Below, one piece after another: positions 44,699-53,517 of a stretch of 64,000 bases of DNA. The notes under the pieces are model-generated. The model was not told where the DNA came from. It ran no database searches and saw only the letters and a list, made by a program, of their open reading frames with translations. A program made the position numbers and the translations under genes. Positions within the stretch are counted from its first letter, which is position 1; each line of letters opens with the position of its first letter. This DNA comes from Pedobacter cryoconitis. Lineage in GTDB: Bacteria; Bacteroidota; Bacteroidia; Sphingobacteriales; Sphingobacteriaceae. The DNA lies in NCBI RefSeq assembly GCF_014200605.1, contig NZ_JACHCE010000005.1, positions 186,001 to 250,000 on the forward strand, written 5' to 3'.

Positions 44699-45204
44699 GG
44701 GTTCAGGCGGTTCCACTGTTTTTGATCAAGCTGATTTGTGTCAATATCTTTGATCCAGTACAAATCTGCAATGATATGTTTTTCCTGGGCAGTCTTATAT
44801 AGCGGATATTTTTTTTTCTGTTCCCCACAGCCTTTTCGCCTTAAAACTATCCGGGTATCCGGAGCATCTTTTTTCTCTAGTAAAACGCGGTCAGTATTCC
44901 AGCTGCACATACCCGAAAAAATAGTGACAATGGTTAAAAAACAAGCTGCTACAGCAATTGCACAGGTTAAAATTAGTTTAATAATCAGACGCCTTCTACT
45001 GTCTTTTTGTTTTAAAGTGCCAAATAGGGTCAGCAAGACTGCCGTTTGAAGTGCATAAAACAGGAAAACCTGGTACAGACCTCCGCTTTTTCCAATCTTA
45101 ATTTCTAAAGGGATCAACTTTCCAAAAAGAGATAACATCATCCAGGTTAAAATTACCACAATTGAAACCCAGAAGATGACCTTATTGAGTATTTGCATGC
45201 GCAC
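44695..45204 (-). CDS. Hypothetical membrane protein
   Basis: A 169-residue protein with three predicted transmembrane helices (about 8-28, 45-62, 76-98) and a basic soluble C-terminal tail of about 65 residues. No family is recognised. It starts at GTG 45204, which overlaps the TAG of the upstream dehydrogenase gene by one base; ATG 45198 is the alternative. Its TAA overlaps the desaturase TAA on the other strand. The coupling to the dehydrogenase suggests one transcript. Confidence 0.7.
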   Translation of the reverse strand: MRMQILNKVIFWVSIVVILTWMMLSLFGKLIPLEIKIGKSGGLYQVFLFYALQTAVLLTLFGTLKQKDSRRRLIIKLILTCAIAVAACFLTIVTIFSGMCSWNTDRVLLEKKDAPDTRIVLRRKGCGEQKKKYPLYKTAQEKHIIADLYWIKDIDTNQLDQKQWNRLNP

Positions 45205-46106
45205 TATTTGCTGTTCAGGAAATTAGTTAAATTAGCAAGGACCTTTTCTGAAAGCCTTTGTTTAGCTTCAAAAGTAAAACCTCCAAACTGATCTGATAAA
45301 ATAATATGATCATGTCCTGTAAACTCCTCCACAAAATCTCCAACTCCGTCAGCATCGAAGATCGCAAAATTCCTGTCACTGTCAATCCAATTTAGAAATG
45401 CTTCTTTTTCAAAAGGTACACCCAATGAAGTATTGACAAGAATTGAATTTGGTTTCTTTAATTTAAACTCTCTTTCTGAAAGAATTACAGTGTTTTTAGG
45501 TAAATGTGTGGTAATGATATCACAAGTTGCCATTAACTCATCCAATGGTAAATAGGTAATCCCATTTTCTTCCTGCTCATATTTCCGGCTGCGGCTAAAA
45601 TAATATACCTGCATTCCAAAATGTAATGCGGTCTGTGCCACCATCAATCCCAGTGTGCCAAGGCCGATAATACCAATGCTTTTATTTTTCAGTTCTACTG
45701 GTTCGTCTTTCCATCTTACTTTAAGGAGGCCTTTCAATAAAAAAATGAGCTGTGCGAATATAAATTCTACCGCACCTTCATCACCATAATCTTTAACACC
45801 TTTTACCTGGATACCTTTTTCACGGGCAGCTGCGATATCGACATTTGCCGATGCCTCATCATATAAACTGCAGCACATTCCTATATATTTCAAATGAGCA
45901 GTCTTTGCTATAATTTCTGCAGTGATCTTTGTTTGCCAGCTAACCAGTACACAATCGGCATCCCCTATACGGGAAAGCGTCTCTTGATCATCTGCAGGAT
46001 AATCAGTATATATGGTAATCTTACTTTTAGACAGACCAGCTATCTGATCTATGATTTCCTGAGTAAGGCCACAACTATCTATTACAGTGATTTTTTCGAA
46101 TTGCAT
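45204..46106 (-). CDS. D-isomer-specific 2-hydroxyacid dehydrogenase
   Basis: A 300-residue NAD-dependent dehydrogenase. The nucleotide-binding motif is IGIIGLGTLGLMVAQ (GxGxxG), and the substrate region has LPKNTVILSEREFKLKKPNSILVNTSLGVPF. The usual catalytic Arg-Glu-His set is partly altered: the Arg/Thr position reads NTSLG and the terminal His region reads GHDHIILSDQFGG, so the true activity may differ from classical glycerate or lactate dehydrogenases. It is coupled to the downstream membrane protein gene by a one-base overlap. Confidence 0.85.
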   Translation of the reverse strand: MQFEKITVIDSCGLTQEIIDQIAGLSKSKITIYTDYPADDQETLSRIGDADCVLVSWQTKITAEIIAKTAHLKYIGMCCSLYDEASANVDIAAAREKGIQVKGVKDYGDEGAVEFIFAQLIFLLKGLLKVRWKDEPVELKNKSIGIIGLGTLGLMVAQTALHFGMQVYYFSRSRKYEQEENGITYLPLDELMATCDIITTHLPKNTVILSEREFKLKKPNSILVNTSLGVPFEKEAFLNWIDSDRNFAIFDADGVGDFVEEFTGHDHIILSDQFGGFTFEAKQRLSEKVLANLTNFLNSK

Positions 46107-46440
46107 AAAATTGTTAATTAATTATCGGGAATGCGAATATATATTAATTATAATTGATTAGATATACATTTAAGAAATAAAACAGCAGAGGTCTTGTCAA
46201 AACATCATTTTCTGAGGGTAAGTAAATGCAAGTCATTCCTTTAGGAAATCATCAGGTTAAAGTCACAAATTCTTTGTGCCTGTCTATTCATTAATCAATA
46301 GGAATAACCTCAGGCAATTCATAACTGTTTTTCAATTATTTGCCAATCAATGAGCTTTTCAACAAATATAAATTGAGCTTTTCAACAAAACGAAAAGGCT
46401 GCGCAGTATCGAACTTTATCTAAATTAAAAACCACAGATA
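46107..46440 (+). other. Intergenic region with direct repeats
   Basis: A 334-bp gap between the divergent dehydrogenase and SDR genes. It holds the tandem 16-bp repeats described separately at 46351-46389 and otherwise AT-rich sequence; no small gene is seen. Confidence 0.55.
46351..46389 (+). repeat. Two perfect 16-bp direct repeats, candidate AraC operator
   Basis: TGAGCTTTTCAACAAA occurs at 46351-46366 and 46374-46389, a 23-bp period, 51 bp before the SDR start. AraC-type activators commonly bind tandem direct half-sites about two helical turns apart, and an AraC gene lies directly downstream of the SDR gene. Confidence 0.7.
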
Positions 46441-47337
46441 ATGACAAATTCAGAAACAATAAAAAAAGTCTGGTTTATTACCGGAAGCTCTCGCGGACTG
46501 GGAAGAAATCTTACCGAAAGTGTTTTGGCTAATGGAGATAACGTCGTGGCGGCAGCCAGAGATACAACACAATTAAAAGAACTATTAACAGCCTATCCGG
46601 AACAGCTTTATCCGGTACAATTAGAAGTAACCAATAAAGAACAGATCCATCAGGCAGTTGGCCGTGCGATTGACCATTTTGGACGTATTGATGTACTGGT
46701 TAACAATGCAGGTTTTGGGATTACCGGTGCTACAGAAGGTTTCACAGATGAACAGGTGCGCAGCCAGCTGGAAACAAATCTTTATGCACCTATAGAAATT
46801 ACACGTGCTGTATTACCGTATATGCGTAAAAACAGGTCAGGCCGTATCCTGCAGATCAGTTCAGTAGGGGGCAGGGTTGGTCATATCGGACTATCTATTT
46901 ATCAGGCTGCTAAATTTGGTTTAAGCGGATTTAGTGAGGCACTGGCTAAAGAAGTAGCTCATTTAGGAATATATGTTACCAGTGTTGAACCAGGTGGGTT
47001 CCGTACCGGCTGGGCAGGTGATTCTATGACTTATGCTCAACAAATTGAAGGATACGAAATTGTAGATCAGCGAATTGATATGTTTAAATCAGGTGATTTT
47101 ATTCCAATGGGAGATCCTGACAAAGCAGCCGGAGTAATGATTGAGCTGGTTGAACATCCCCAGCCGCCAGTACACCTGATCTTAGGGAGCGAAGCAATAA
47201 GTATTTTAAAACATGCTGATGCCGTGAGAACAGAAGAACTCGAGCAGTGGATGCCTGTTTCTGTTTCTACAGATCATGCAGATGCTGTAAATTTCCTGGA
47301 AACCGAACAAGGGAAAGCACTGTTAAAAAAAGGGTAG
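46441..47337 (+). CDS. SDR-family oxidoreductase
   Basis: A 298-residue classical short-chain dehydrogenase. TGSSRGLGR is the cofactor loop, NNAGF the structural motif, with the catalytic Ser in ISSVGGR and YxxxK as YQAAK. It belongs to the long-tailed group with a C-terminal extension (VHLILGSEAISILKHADAVRTEELEQW) common in NADP-dependent 'oxidoreductase' annotations. An AraC regulator follows 64 bp later, behind a hairpin, and tandem repeats lie upstream, so regulation by that factor is likely. Confidence 0.92.
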   Translation: MTNSETIKKVWFITGSSRGLGRNLTESVLANGDNVVAAARDTTQLKELLTAYPEQLYPVQLEVTNKEQIHQAVGRAIDHFGRIDVLVNNAGFGITGATEGFTDEQVRSQLETNLYAPIEITRAVLPYMRKNRSGRILQISSVGGRVGHIGLSIYQAAKFGLSGFSEALAKEVAHLGIYVTSVEPGGFRTGWAGDSMTYAQQIEGYEIVDQRIDMFKSGDFIPMGDPDKAAGVMIELVEHPQPPVHLILGSEAISILKHADAVRTEELEQWMPVSVSTDHADAVNFLETEQGKALLKKG

Positions 47338-47348
47338 TATTAAAATGT

Positions 47349-47374
47349 AAGCATCAGCTTTATTGCTGATGCTT
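47349..47374 (+). terminator. Hairpin between SDR and AraC genes
   Basis: AAGCATCAGC (47349-47358) pairs with GCTGATGCTT (47365-47374) around a 6-nt loop. There is no T-run, so it may only attenuate. Confidence 0.6.
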
Positions 47375-47401
47375 AACCCATATATTTGAATTATTATTGA
47401 G

Positions 47402-48205
47402 ATGTTCAAAAAAGAAGAAGATAAGAAATTGACGGGTATCCTTTATTCCTGCTATGTAAACAGAAGCAGGGAAGGGGAGCAGTTTATACCTGAACATATC
47501 TTTTTTTATCAGCTATCTGGTACACTCCTGATGGATGATGGTAATCAATCACATGTTTTCAGGGAAGGGGACTTTCGGTTTCTGAAAAAGAATAACCTGG
47601 TTAAGTTTACTAAACTACCACCAGAAAACGGAGAATTTAAATCTATTTCTATCCGTCTTGATCAGCAAACACTTCGTGATTTTAGTAGAGAATATGGCTA
47701 TGAAGCCGTGAAAAAGCAGGAAAGTGAAATTATCCAATACCTCAAACCCGATCCGCTTTATAAAAGTTTTATGGATTCTCTTGCTCCTTATCAGCTAAAG
47801 CAACCGGAAAATGAAAAACTGCTGTCTTTAAAACTCAGAGAAGCGGTTTTAATTCTGTTGCAGACCAATCCGGAACTTGCGGATATCTTGTTTGATTTTA
47901 CAGAACCGGGCAAAATTGATCTGGAAGCTTTTATGAATAAGAATTTTCACTTCAATGTAGAAATGAATAGGTTCGCCTATTTGACAGGAAGAAGCCTCGC
48001 GACTTTCAAAAGGGATTTTGAAAAACTTTATCAGCTCTCACCAGGCAGGTGGCTGCAGCAAAGAAGATTACAGGAAGCCTACCATTTGATTAAAGAAAAA
48101 GGTAAAACTGTATCTGATGTTTATCTGGAGGTAGGTTTTGAAGACCTGTCACATTTTTCTTTCGCTTTTAAGAAGAAATACGGGATGGCACCTTCAAAAA
48201 TCTAG
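47402..48205 (+). CDS. AraC-family transcriptional regulator
   Basis: A 267-residue regulator. The N-terminal part (about 1-150) is a cupin-like sensor domain (EHIFFYQLSGTLLMDDG, FREGDFRFLKKNNL). The C-terminal double HTH domain includes FAYLTGRSLATFKRDFEKLYQLSPGRWLQQRRLQEAYHLI and the closing VYLEVGFEDLSHFSFAFKKKYGMAPSK. It probably controls the SDR gene upstream. The protein ends abruptly just after the HTH, where a foreign reading frame begins, so its extreme C terminus may be altered. Confidence 0.9.
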   Translation: MFKKEEDKKLTGILYSCYVNRSREGEQFIPEHIFFYQLSGTLLMDDGNQSHVFREGDFRFLKKNNLVKFTKLPPENGEFKSISIRLDQQTLRDFSREYGYEAVKKQESEIIQYLKPDPLYKSFMDSLAPYQLKQPENEKLLSLKLREAVLILLQTNPELADILFDFTEPGKIDLEAFMNKNFHFNVEMNRFAYLTGRSLATFKRDFEKLYQLSPGRWLQQRRLQEAYHLIKEKGKTVSDVYLEVGFEDLSHFSFAFKKKYGMAPSKI

Positions 48206-48435
48206 AACATCCCGAGCATCCAAAATTCATCAACGCTTATATTTATGAAAAAGGGAAATGGCCGGTACCAAAACCGGTGCAGACTGTGAACAGGGATATA
48301 GCACGCAGATTAATGTCTCTGGACAAAATCAGTTTCCCTTGTGCTGCACAGATATTGAAACAGTACAATGAAAAAGCTGCTCAAATAGAAGGAGCTAAAC
48401 TTACAGACTATGTTTATATACCAATGGTACTTTAA
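48205..48435 (+). pseudogene. C-terminal remnant of an unknown gene
   Basis: In the frame beginning GAA at 48205 a 76-codon stretch runs to TAA 48433-48435 and reads EHPEHPKFINAYIYEKGKW, VNRDIARRLMSLDKISFPCA and ends DYVYIPMVL. It is open back to 48172, inside the AraC gene, but has no start codon before the internal Met. The composition is protein-like, so it looks like the 3' end of a gene whose 5' part was deleted. I cannot name the family. Confidence 0.4.
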
Positions 48436-48446
48436 AGGTTGTAAAC

Positions 48447-48476
48447 AAAAAAGGCTCACGTAAAACGTGAGCCTTT
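48447..48476 (-). terminator. Terminator of the tRNA array
   Basis: AAAGGCTCACGT (48450-48461) pairs perfectly with ACGTGAGCCTTT (48465-48476). On the minus strand it is followed by a T-run from the A-run at 48447-48452, fitting the end of the tRNA transcript. Confidence 0.88.
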
Positions 48477-48482
48477 CAGCAG

Positions 48483-48567
48483 TACTCAGAGCGGGAATCG
48501 AACCCGCACGACTTTTAAGGTCACAGGATTTTAAGTCCTGCGTGTCTACCAGTTCCACCATCTGAGC
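48483..48567 (-). tRNA. tRNA-Leu (anticodon TAA), distal copy
   Basis: An 85-nt class II tRNA. Acceptor GCTCAGA/TCTGAGT, anticodon stem CAGGA/TCCTG with loop CTTAAAA (anticodon TAA), long variable arm, T-loop TTCGATT. It is identical in its visible sequence to the copy at 48732-48816. Confidence 0.95.
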
Positions 48568-48615
48568 AGGTGTTAAACCTTTTAAAAATAAAAACCTTCT
48601 GTTAGAAGGTTTTAG

Positions 48616-48688
<73 letters not shown>

Positions 48689-48731
48689 ATTGGTATTGTA
48701 TTATCGGTTCTGTATAACTTTATACAGTTAG

Positions 48732-48816
48732 TACTCAGAGCGGGAATCGAACCCGCACGACTTTTAAGGTCACAGGATTTTAAGTCCTGCGTGTCTACCA
48801 GTTCCACCATCTGAGC
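48732..48816 (-). tRNA. tRNA-Leu (anticodon TAA), proximal copy
   Basis: The same 85-nt tRNA-Leu(TAA) as at 48483-48567, exactly 249 bp away. Confidence 0.95.
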
Positions 48817-48864
48817 AGGTGTTAACCTTTTAAATAAATGTCTTCCGGTAAAGAAGACACTTAG

Positions 48865-48937
<73 letters not shown>

Positions 48938-49017
48938 ATTGGTTTTATCACATCATCCGATGTTTCCCTCATTTTTGCAAGGCTTAAAACTGTATACCTT
49001 GTTTCCGTTTGGGATTG

Positions 49018-49047
49018 CAAATATAAGGACTTTTATATTACTGTCAA
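49018..49047 (-). promoter_or_regulatory. Textbook Bacteroidota promoter of the tRNA array
   Basis: On the minus strand TTGACA (49047-49042) precedes TATATTTG (49025-49018). TTG to the -7 element is 19 nt, the expected TTG-N19-TAnnTTTG form. The first tRNA starts 80 bp further on. Confidence 0.8.
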
Positions 49048-49073
49048 GTTATTTTTAATAAAAAAAACAGGTA

Positions 49074-49559
49074 TTATCTTAAGTTATTGTCATTCAGGAC
49101 TTCAGAAATCAAATTATTTTCAAAGCCCTTTCCCATAAGGTAGGTAATCAGCTTATATTTTCTTTTATAAGCATCTTTCTCTGTTAAAACTGCCGATTTC
49201 TTTTCTGCCGTTGCGAGGATAGTCTTTAAATAATCATCATAATCGATCGTATTCAGGGCCTTTAAGATCATTTTTTCGGGAATCTTTTTCAATTTAAGTC
49301 CTTGTTTGATCTTGATCTTACCCCATTTCTTGATATTAAACTTGCCGGAAACATAATTCATGGCAAATCTTTCTTCATTCAGAAAGTTATTCAGAATTAA
49401 TTCAGTGATGACTTCTTCTACTTCATCAGTTCTCAGGCCCCAGTCATAAAGTTTATTTCTGACTTCTTGTTGTGCACGCTCCTGGTAAGCGCAATAACTC
49501 TCTGCTTTGACTAAAGCAGATCTTTTATCCAGGGCGGGTTTTGAATATTCTTTTTCCAA
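49074..49559 (-). CDS. recX: RecX-family regulatory protein
   Basis: A 161-residue RecX-like protein, made of three-helix repeats that modulate RecA filaments. Family features are YCAYQERAQQEVRNKLYDWGL, VITELILNNFLNEERFAMNYV, and IKQGLKLKKIPEKMILKALNTID. The start is TTG at 49559; no ATG or GTG lies in frame upstream of the conserved N terminus. It is divergent from murF-alr. No recA gene is in the window. Confidence 0.88.
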   Translation of the reverse strand: MEKEYSKPALDKRSALVKAESYCAYQERAQQEVRNKLYDWGLRTDEVEEVITELILNNFLNEERFAMNYVSGKFNIKKWGKIKIKQGLKLKKIPEKMILKALNTIDYDDYLKTILATAEKKSAVLTEKDAYKRKYKLITYLMGKGFENNLISEVLNDNNLR

Positions 49560-49699
49560 TGTGTTATAGCATAGCAGAGTTAAATAGCTGCTGCCGTAAA
49601 TATCCGCATTATTATCAGAGCCCTGTTAAATTTTATCTTCAAAATTTAAACAGCCCCCTGGAAAAGGTTAACTTTAGCCCCAATATTATATCTGGATCA

Positions 49700-52159
49700 A
49701 TGCGTGAAATCAGCTACAACATTCAGCAGATTGCTGAAATTTTAAATATAGAATCCTTCGAATTAAAACACCCTGCTTTAATTAATAGCCTGTTAATAGA
49801 CAGCCGTATTGTAATCAGCCCTGAAACGTCTTTATTTTTTGCAATACCTGCATTAAGGGACGGACATGAGTTTATCGCGGAAGCCTATGCCAGGGGGATT
49901 AGAAACTTTGTGATCAGTAAGCCTGAATATCAACAGAACTTCCCTGATGCTAATTTTCTTCTGGTTCCTGATGTACAGGCCGCCCTGCAAGAGATAGGAG
50001 CTGCCCACCGCAAAAAATTTGAGATGGAAGTGATAGCCATTACAGGCAGTAACGGGAAAACTATTGTAAAAGAATGGTTATACCAGTTACTTTCAGCAGA
50101 TTTCAATATAGTCAGGAGCCCAAAAAGTTTTAACTCTCAGCTTGGTGTTCCCTTGTCAGTCTGGCAGATCAACCAGGAAAATAACCTTGGGATTTTTGAA
50201 GCGGGTATTTCCAAACAGGGAGAAATGCAGAACCTGGCCGGAATTATACAGCCCACTATAGGTATTCTGACTAATATAGGAGAGGCACATGCCGAAGGAT
50301 TTACCTCTTCGGCAGAAAAACTGAAAGAGAAACTGAAATTATTCAAAGGGGTAAAGCTTTTTATTTACTCACCAGAATATATGCATGGAATAGCGCCTGC
50401 AGAGCTGCCTGGTGAAAAACAATTCTCCTGGAGTACACAAACCAATGCCGATTTATCCATTCTGTTTGTAGAGCCTATCAACGGAAAAAGTTATGTAAAG
50501 GCCCTTTATAAAAATGAAGAAATTGAATGCCTTCTTCCTTTTGGAGACAAGGCATCCGTGGAAAACGGAATTATCTGCTGGGCCGCCTTATTAGCAATGG
50601 GATATACACCAGAGCAGGCCGATCTCCGTTTAGAACGCCTGACGGCCGTAAATATGCGTCTGGAATTAAAGAATGGGATCAATCAATGTTCTATCATTGA
50701 TGATTCCTATAGTGCTGATATTTCTTCGCTTTCTATAGCCCTTGATTTTCTGAATCAGCAAAACCAGCATCCTGTAAAAACCCTGATTTTGTCAGACCTG
50801 TTACAGACCGGGAAAGCTGATATTGAACTCTATACTGAAATTGCCGCTTTATTAAAACAGAAACAGGTAAACAGATTGATCGGTATCGGTTCACATATTT
50901 CTTCATTTGCAGCTCTGTTTGAGCTTCAGAATACCTTTTTTGAAAGTACAGAAGAATTTATTCAGCAATTTCCTGCACTCAGTTTTAGCAATGAAACGAT
51001 TCTTGTTAAAGGTGCAAGGCGATTTGAATTTGAGCGGATCAGTAAACTCCTGACACAGAAAGTTCATGGAACGGTCATGGAGATTGATTTAAATGCACTT
51101 GCCAGTAATCTGAAATTTTACAAATCAAAACTGGCACCGGGCGTAAAGGTCATGGCCATGGTCAAAGCCTTTTCTTATGGAAGCGGAAGTTTCGAGATTG
51201 CAAATCTCCTGCAATATCACCAGGTAGATTATCTTGCTGTAGCTTATGCAGATGAAGGGATTGCGCTAAGAAAAGCCGGGATTACATTGCCTGTTATGGT
51301 AATGAGCCCCGAGCCATTCGCTTTTGAGGCAATTCTGAAATATAAGCTGGAACCGGAGCTTTATAATATGGAGATTCTGAAAGCATTTATTGCTTTTTTA
51401 CCGGAAACTCAACAAGCTTACCCTGTGCATATTAAAATAGATACCGGTATGCACCGTCTTGGGTTTGAAGAGCCTGACTTAGCAGAATTACTCCCTTTGC
51501 TAAACCAGACAAAAAAGATAAAAGTAGTTTCCGCTTTTTCTCATCTTGCAGCCAGTGAAGATGAAAAACATGATGAATTTACCGGTTATCAGCTCCAAAC
51601 CTATCTTCATCTCAGTACAGCACTGCGAAAAAGTCTTGGTTATGATTTTATACGTCATATTTCCAATACTTCGGCCATTACCAGGCATCCCGAAGCACAA
51701 CTGGATATGGTAAGAATAGGCATCGGTTTATACGGTTATGACAGTGGTTTAAAAGATCAGACCGGGCTGCGTACCGTAGCGGTTTTAAAAACTACGATTA
51801 CACAAATTAAAAACGTAGGCCCGAAAGATACTATCGGTTATGGACGCTGGGGCGTACTGCCTGACGGTGGCACTACTGCAACGGTCAAAATAGGTTATGC
51901 TGATGGTTACAGAAGGTCATTTAGTAATGGGGTAGGGAAGATGCTTGTCAATGGTAAATCAGCCCCTGTAATTGGTACAATTGCAATGGACATGTGTATG
52001 CTCGACGTGACAGGACTTGATGCTAAAACCGGTGATGAAGTGATTATTTTTAATAATGAGCTGACTATTGCCGATTTAGCGGAACAGATTGGTACAATTC
52101 CATATGAGATTTTAACAAATATATCTCAAAGGGTAAAACGCATCTATTTTTATGAGTAG
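49700..52159 (+). CDS. MurF-alanine racemase fusion
   Basis: A bifunctional protein of 819 residues from the ATG at 49700 (an earlier in-frame start at 49541 would overlap recX). Residues about 1-450 are MurF, the UDP-MurNAc-tripeptide:D-Ala-D-Ala ligase, with P-loop GSNGKT (116-121), PTIGILTNIGEAH and the ligase C-terminal domain around IIDDSYSADISS. Residues about 455-819 are a PLP-dependent alanine racemase with the PLP lysine in MVKAFSYGSG (Lys489), DTGMHRLGF, RIGIGLYGY and GYGRWGVLP. The fusion links D-Ala supply with its use in peptidoglycan and is known in Bacteroidota. DUF502 follows 9 bp later. Confidence 0.93.
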   Translation: MREISYNIQQIAEILNIESFELKHPALINSLLIDSRIVISPETSLFFAIPALRDGHEFIAEAYARGIRNFVISKPEYQQNFPDANFLLVPDVQAALQEIGAAHRKKFEMEVIAITGSNGKTIVKEWLYQLLSADFNIVRSPKSFNSQLGVPLSVWQINQENNLGIFEAGISKQGEMQNLAGIIQPTIGILTNIGEAHAEGFTSSAEKLKEKLKLFKGVKLFIYSPEYMHGIAPAELPGEKQFSWSTQTNADLSILFVEPINGKSYVKALYKNEEIECLLPFGDKASVENGIICWAALLAMGYTPEQADLRLERLTAVNMRLELKNGINQCSIIDDSYSADISSLSIALDFLNQQNQHPVKTLILSDLLQTGKADIELYTEIAALLKQKQVNRLIGIGSHISSFAALFELQNTFFESTEEFIQQFPALSFSNETILVKGARRFEFERISKLLTQKVHGTVMEIDLNALASNLKFYKSKLAPGVKVMAMVKAFSYGSGSFEIANLLQYHQVDYLAVAYADEGIALRKAGITLPVMVMSPEPFAFEAILKYKLEPELYNMEILKAFIAFLPETQQAYPVHIKIDTGMHRLGFEEPDLAELLPLLNQTKKIKVVSAFSHLAASEDEKHDEFTGYQLQTYLHLSTALRKSLGYDFIRHISNTSAITRHPEAQLDMVRIGIGLYGYDSGLKDQTGLRTVAVLKTTITQIKNVGPKDTIGYGRWGVLPDGGTTATVKIGYADGYRRSFSNGVGKMLVNGKSAPVIGTIAMDMCMLDVTGLDAKTGDEVIIFNNELTIADLAEQIGTIPYEILTNISQRVKRIYFYE

Positions 52160-52168
52160 TTTTGTGTT

Positions 52169-52759
52169 ATGAACAGGATTGGGAAGGCACTTTTAAATTA
52201 CCTGATTAAAGGACTATTAATCGTATTGCCTATAGCGTTAAGTATTTATATTGTGATCTGGGCCGTGACAACAGTCGATAGCTGGTTGAATGTGAATAAT
52301 ATCTTAGGCGTTGATCCAAGAACAGGCGAAAGCAGGAATATCCCTGGTTTGGGGCTTGCACTTGTAGTTGCTTTGATCTTGACTGCAGGGATATTTGTGA
52401 CCAATTTTGTGACTGAGCCAATGTATAACTGGTTCAATCGCTGGATGAACAGATTGCCAGGTTTAAACTTTATTTATTCTTCTATTAAAGACCTTACAGA
52501 AGCCTTTGTAGGAGATGAAAAGAAATTTAATCACCCTGTACTCGTAGAGATCACAGCAGATATTAAAAGAATTGGTTTTTTGACGCAGAACGACTTGTCT
52601 TCTATTAGCTTACCCGGAGATTGTGTAGTTTATTTTCCTTTTTCCTACTCTTTTGCAGGACAGGTTTGCGTAGTCTCTAAAGACAAGATCAAAGAATTGA
52701 ATATGAATGCTGCTGATGCTATGAAATTAGTCGTATCAGGAGGGGTTAGTCATATCTAA
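52169..52759 (+). CDS. DUF502 membrane protein
   Basis: A 196-residue inner-membrane protein with two N-terminal helices (LLIVLPIALSIYIVIWAV and GLALVVALILTAGIFVTNF). The family pattern is seen in LPGLNFIYSSIKDLTEAFVGDEKKFNHPVLVE, IKRIGFLTQ and CVVYFPFSYSFAGQVCVV. DUF502 proteins have no established function. It is 9 bp after murF-alr, so it is probably co-transcribed. Confidence 0.9.
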   Translation: MNRIGKALLNYLIKGLLIVLPIALSIYIVIWAVTTVDSWLNVNNILGVDPRTGESRNIPGLGLALVVALILTAGIFVTNFVTEPMYNWFNRWMNRLPGLNFIYSSIKDLTEAFVGDEKKFNHPVLVEITADIKRIGFLTQNDLSSISLPGDCVVYFPFSYSFAGQVCVVSKDKIKELNMNAADAMKLVVSGGVSHI

Positions 52760-52790
52760 CCCCTGCTTTATTTGTAAAATAGCTATTAAC

Positions 52791-53498
52791 CTAGAAATTA
52801 GGTTTCAGCACGTATTTGTCATAGAATCTGAAGATATGCTCTGTTGCTTCCTCAGCTGTATCAGCTAATCTGAACAGATTTAAATCTTCTGCATGAATAT
52901 TATGTTCTTTCTCAAGCATTGTATTCTTGATCCAGTCAATTAATCCACCCCAGTAATCTTTTCCTAATAATACGATAGGGAAACGGGCAATTTTACCAGT
53001 CTGAATTAAAGTGATCGCCTCAAATAACTCATCCATAGTTCCCATTCCACCAGGTAATACGATAAAACCCTGTGAGTATTTCATAAACATTACTTTTCTT
53101 ACAAAGAAGTAATCAAATTGCAGTAATTTATTATGATCTACATATTTATTGTGAAACTGCTCAAAAGGCAGGTCAATATTCAGTCCTACAGACTTTCCGC
53201 CATTGGTATGTGCGCCTTTATTACCAGCTTCCATAATACCCGGGCCACCACCTGTAATTACTCCATATCCACGGTCTGTCAGTAATTTACCACAGTCTAC
53301 CGCCATTTGATAATACTTGTTGGTCTCAGCAGTTCTTGCAGAACCAAAAATTGATACACATGGGCCAATTTTAGCCAGTTTTTCAAAACCGTCTACAAAT
53401 TCGGCCATTATTTTAAAGATCTGCCAGGAATCAGTTACTTTGATTTCCTGCCAGTTTTTGTTTTCAAACGCATTTCTTATTTTCTCTTCACTCGTCAT
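52791..53498 (-). CDS. LOG-family protein (cytokinin riboside phosphoribohydrolase-like)
   Basis: A 235-residue LOG/TIGR00730-like protein. The signature PGGMGTMDELFEAITLIQ is the PGGxGTxxE nucleotide-binding motif, and GVITGGGPGIMEAGNKGAHTNGGKSVGLNI is the first conserved segment. Family members cleave N6-substituted adenosine monophosphate or AMP to base and ribose 5-phosphate and are often misnamed lysine decarboxylases. The substrate in this organism is unknown. A symporter gene follows upstream on the same strand by 19 bp. Confidence 0.92.
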   Translation of the reverse strand: MTSEEKIRNAFENKNWQEIKVTDSWQIFKIMAEFVDGFEKLAKIGPCVSIFGSARTAETNKYYQMAVDCGKLLTDRGYGVITGGGPGIMEAGNKGAHTNGGKSVGLNIDLPFEQFHNKYVDHNKLLQFDYFFVRKVMFMKYSQGFIVLPGGMGTMDELFEAITLIQTGKIARFPIVLLGKDYWGGLIDWIKNTMLEKEHNIHAEDLNLFRLADTAEEATEHIFRFYDKYVLKPNF

Positions 53499-53517
53499 TA
53501 TATTGCTTATTTATATT

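Noticed and set aside
46195..46345. Possible small RNA in the dehydrogenase-SDR gap
   Set aside because: No strong hairpin or promoter could be shown; only the direct repeats stand out.
49541..49699. N-terminal extension of MurF-Alr
   Set aside because: It overlaps divergent recX, does not resemble MurF, and the ATG at 49700 begins the conserved N terminus.
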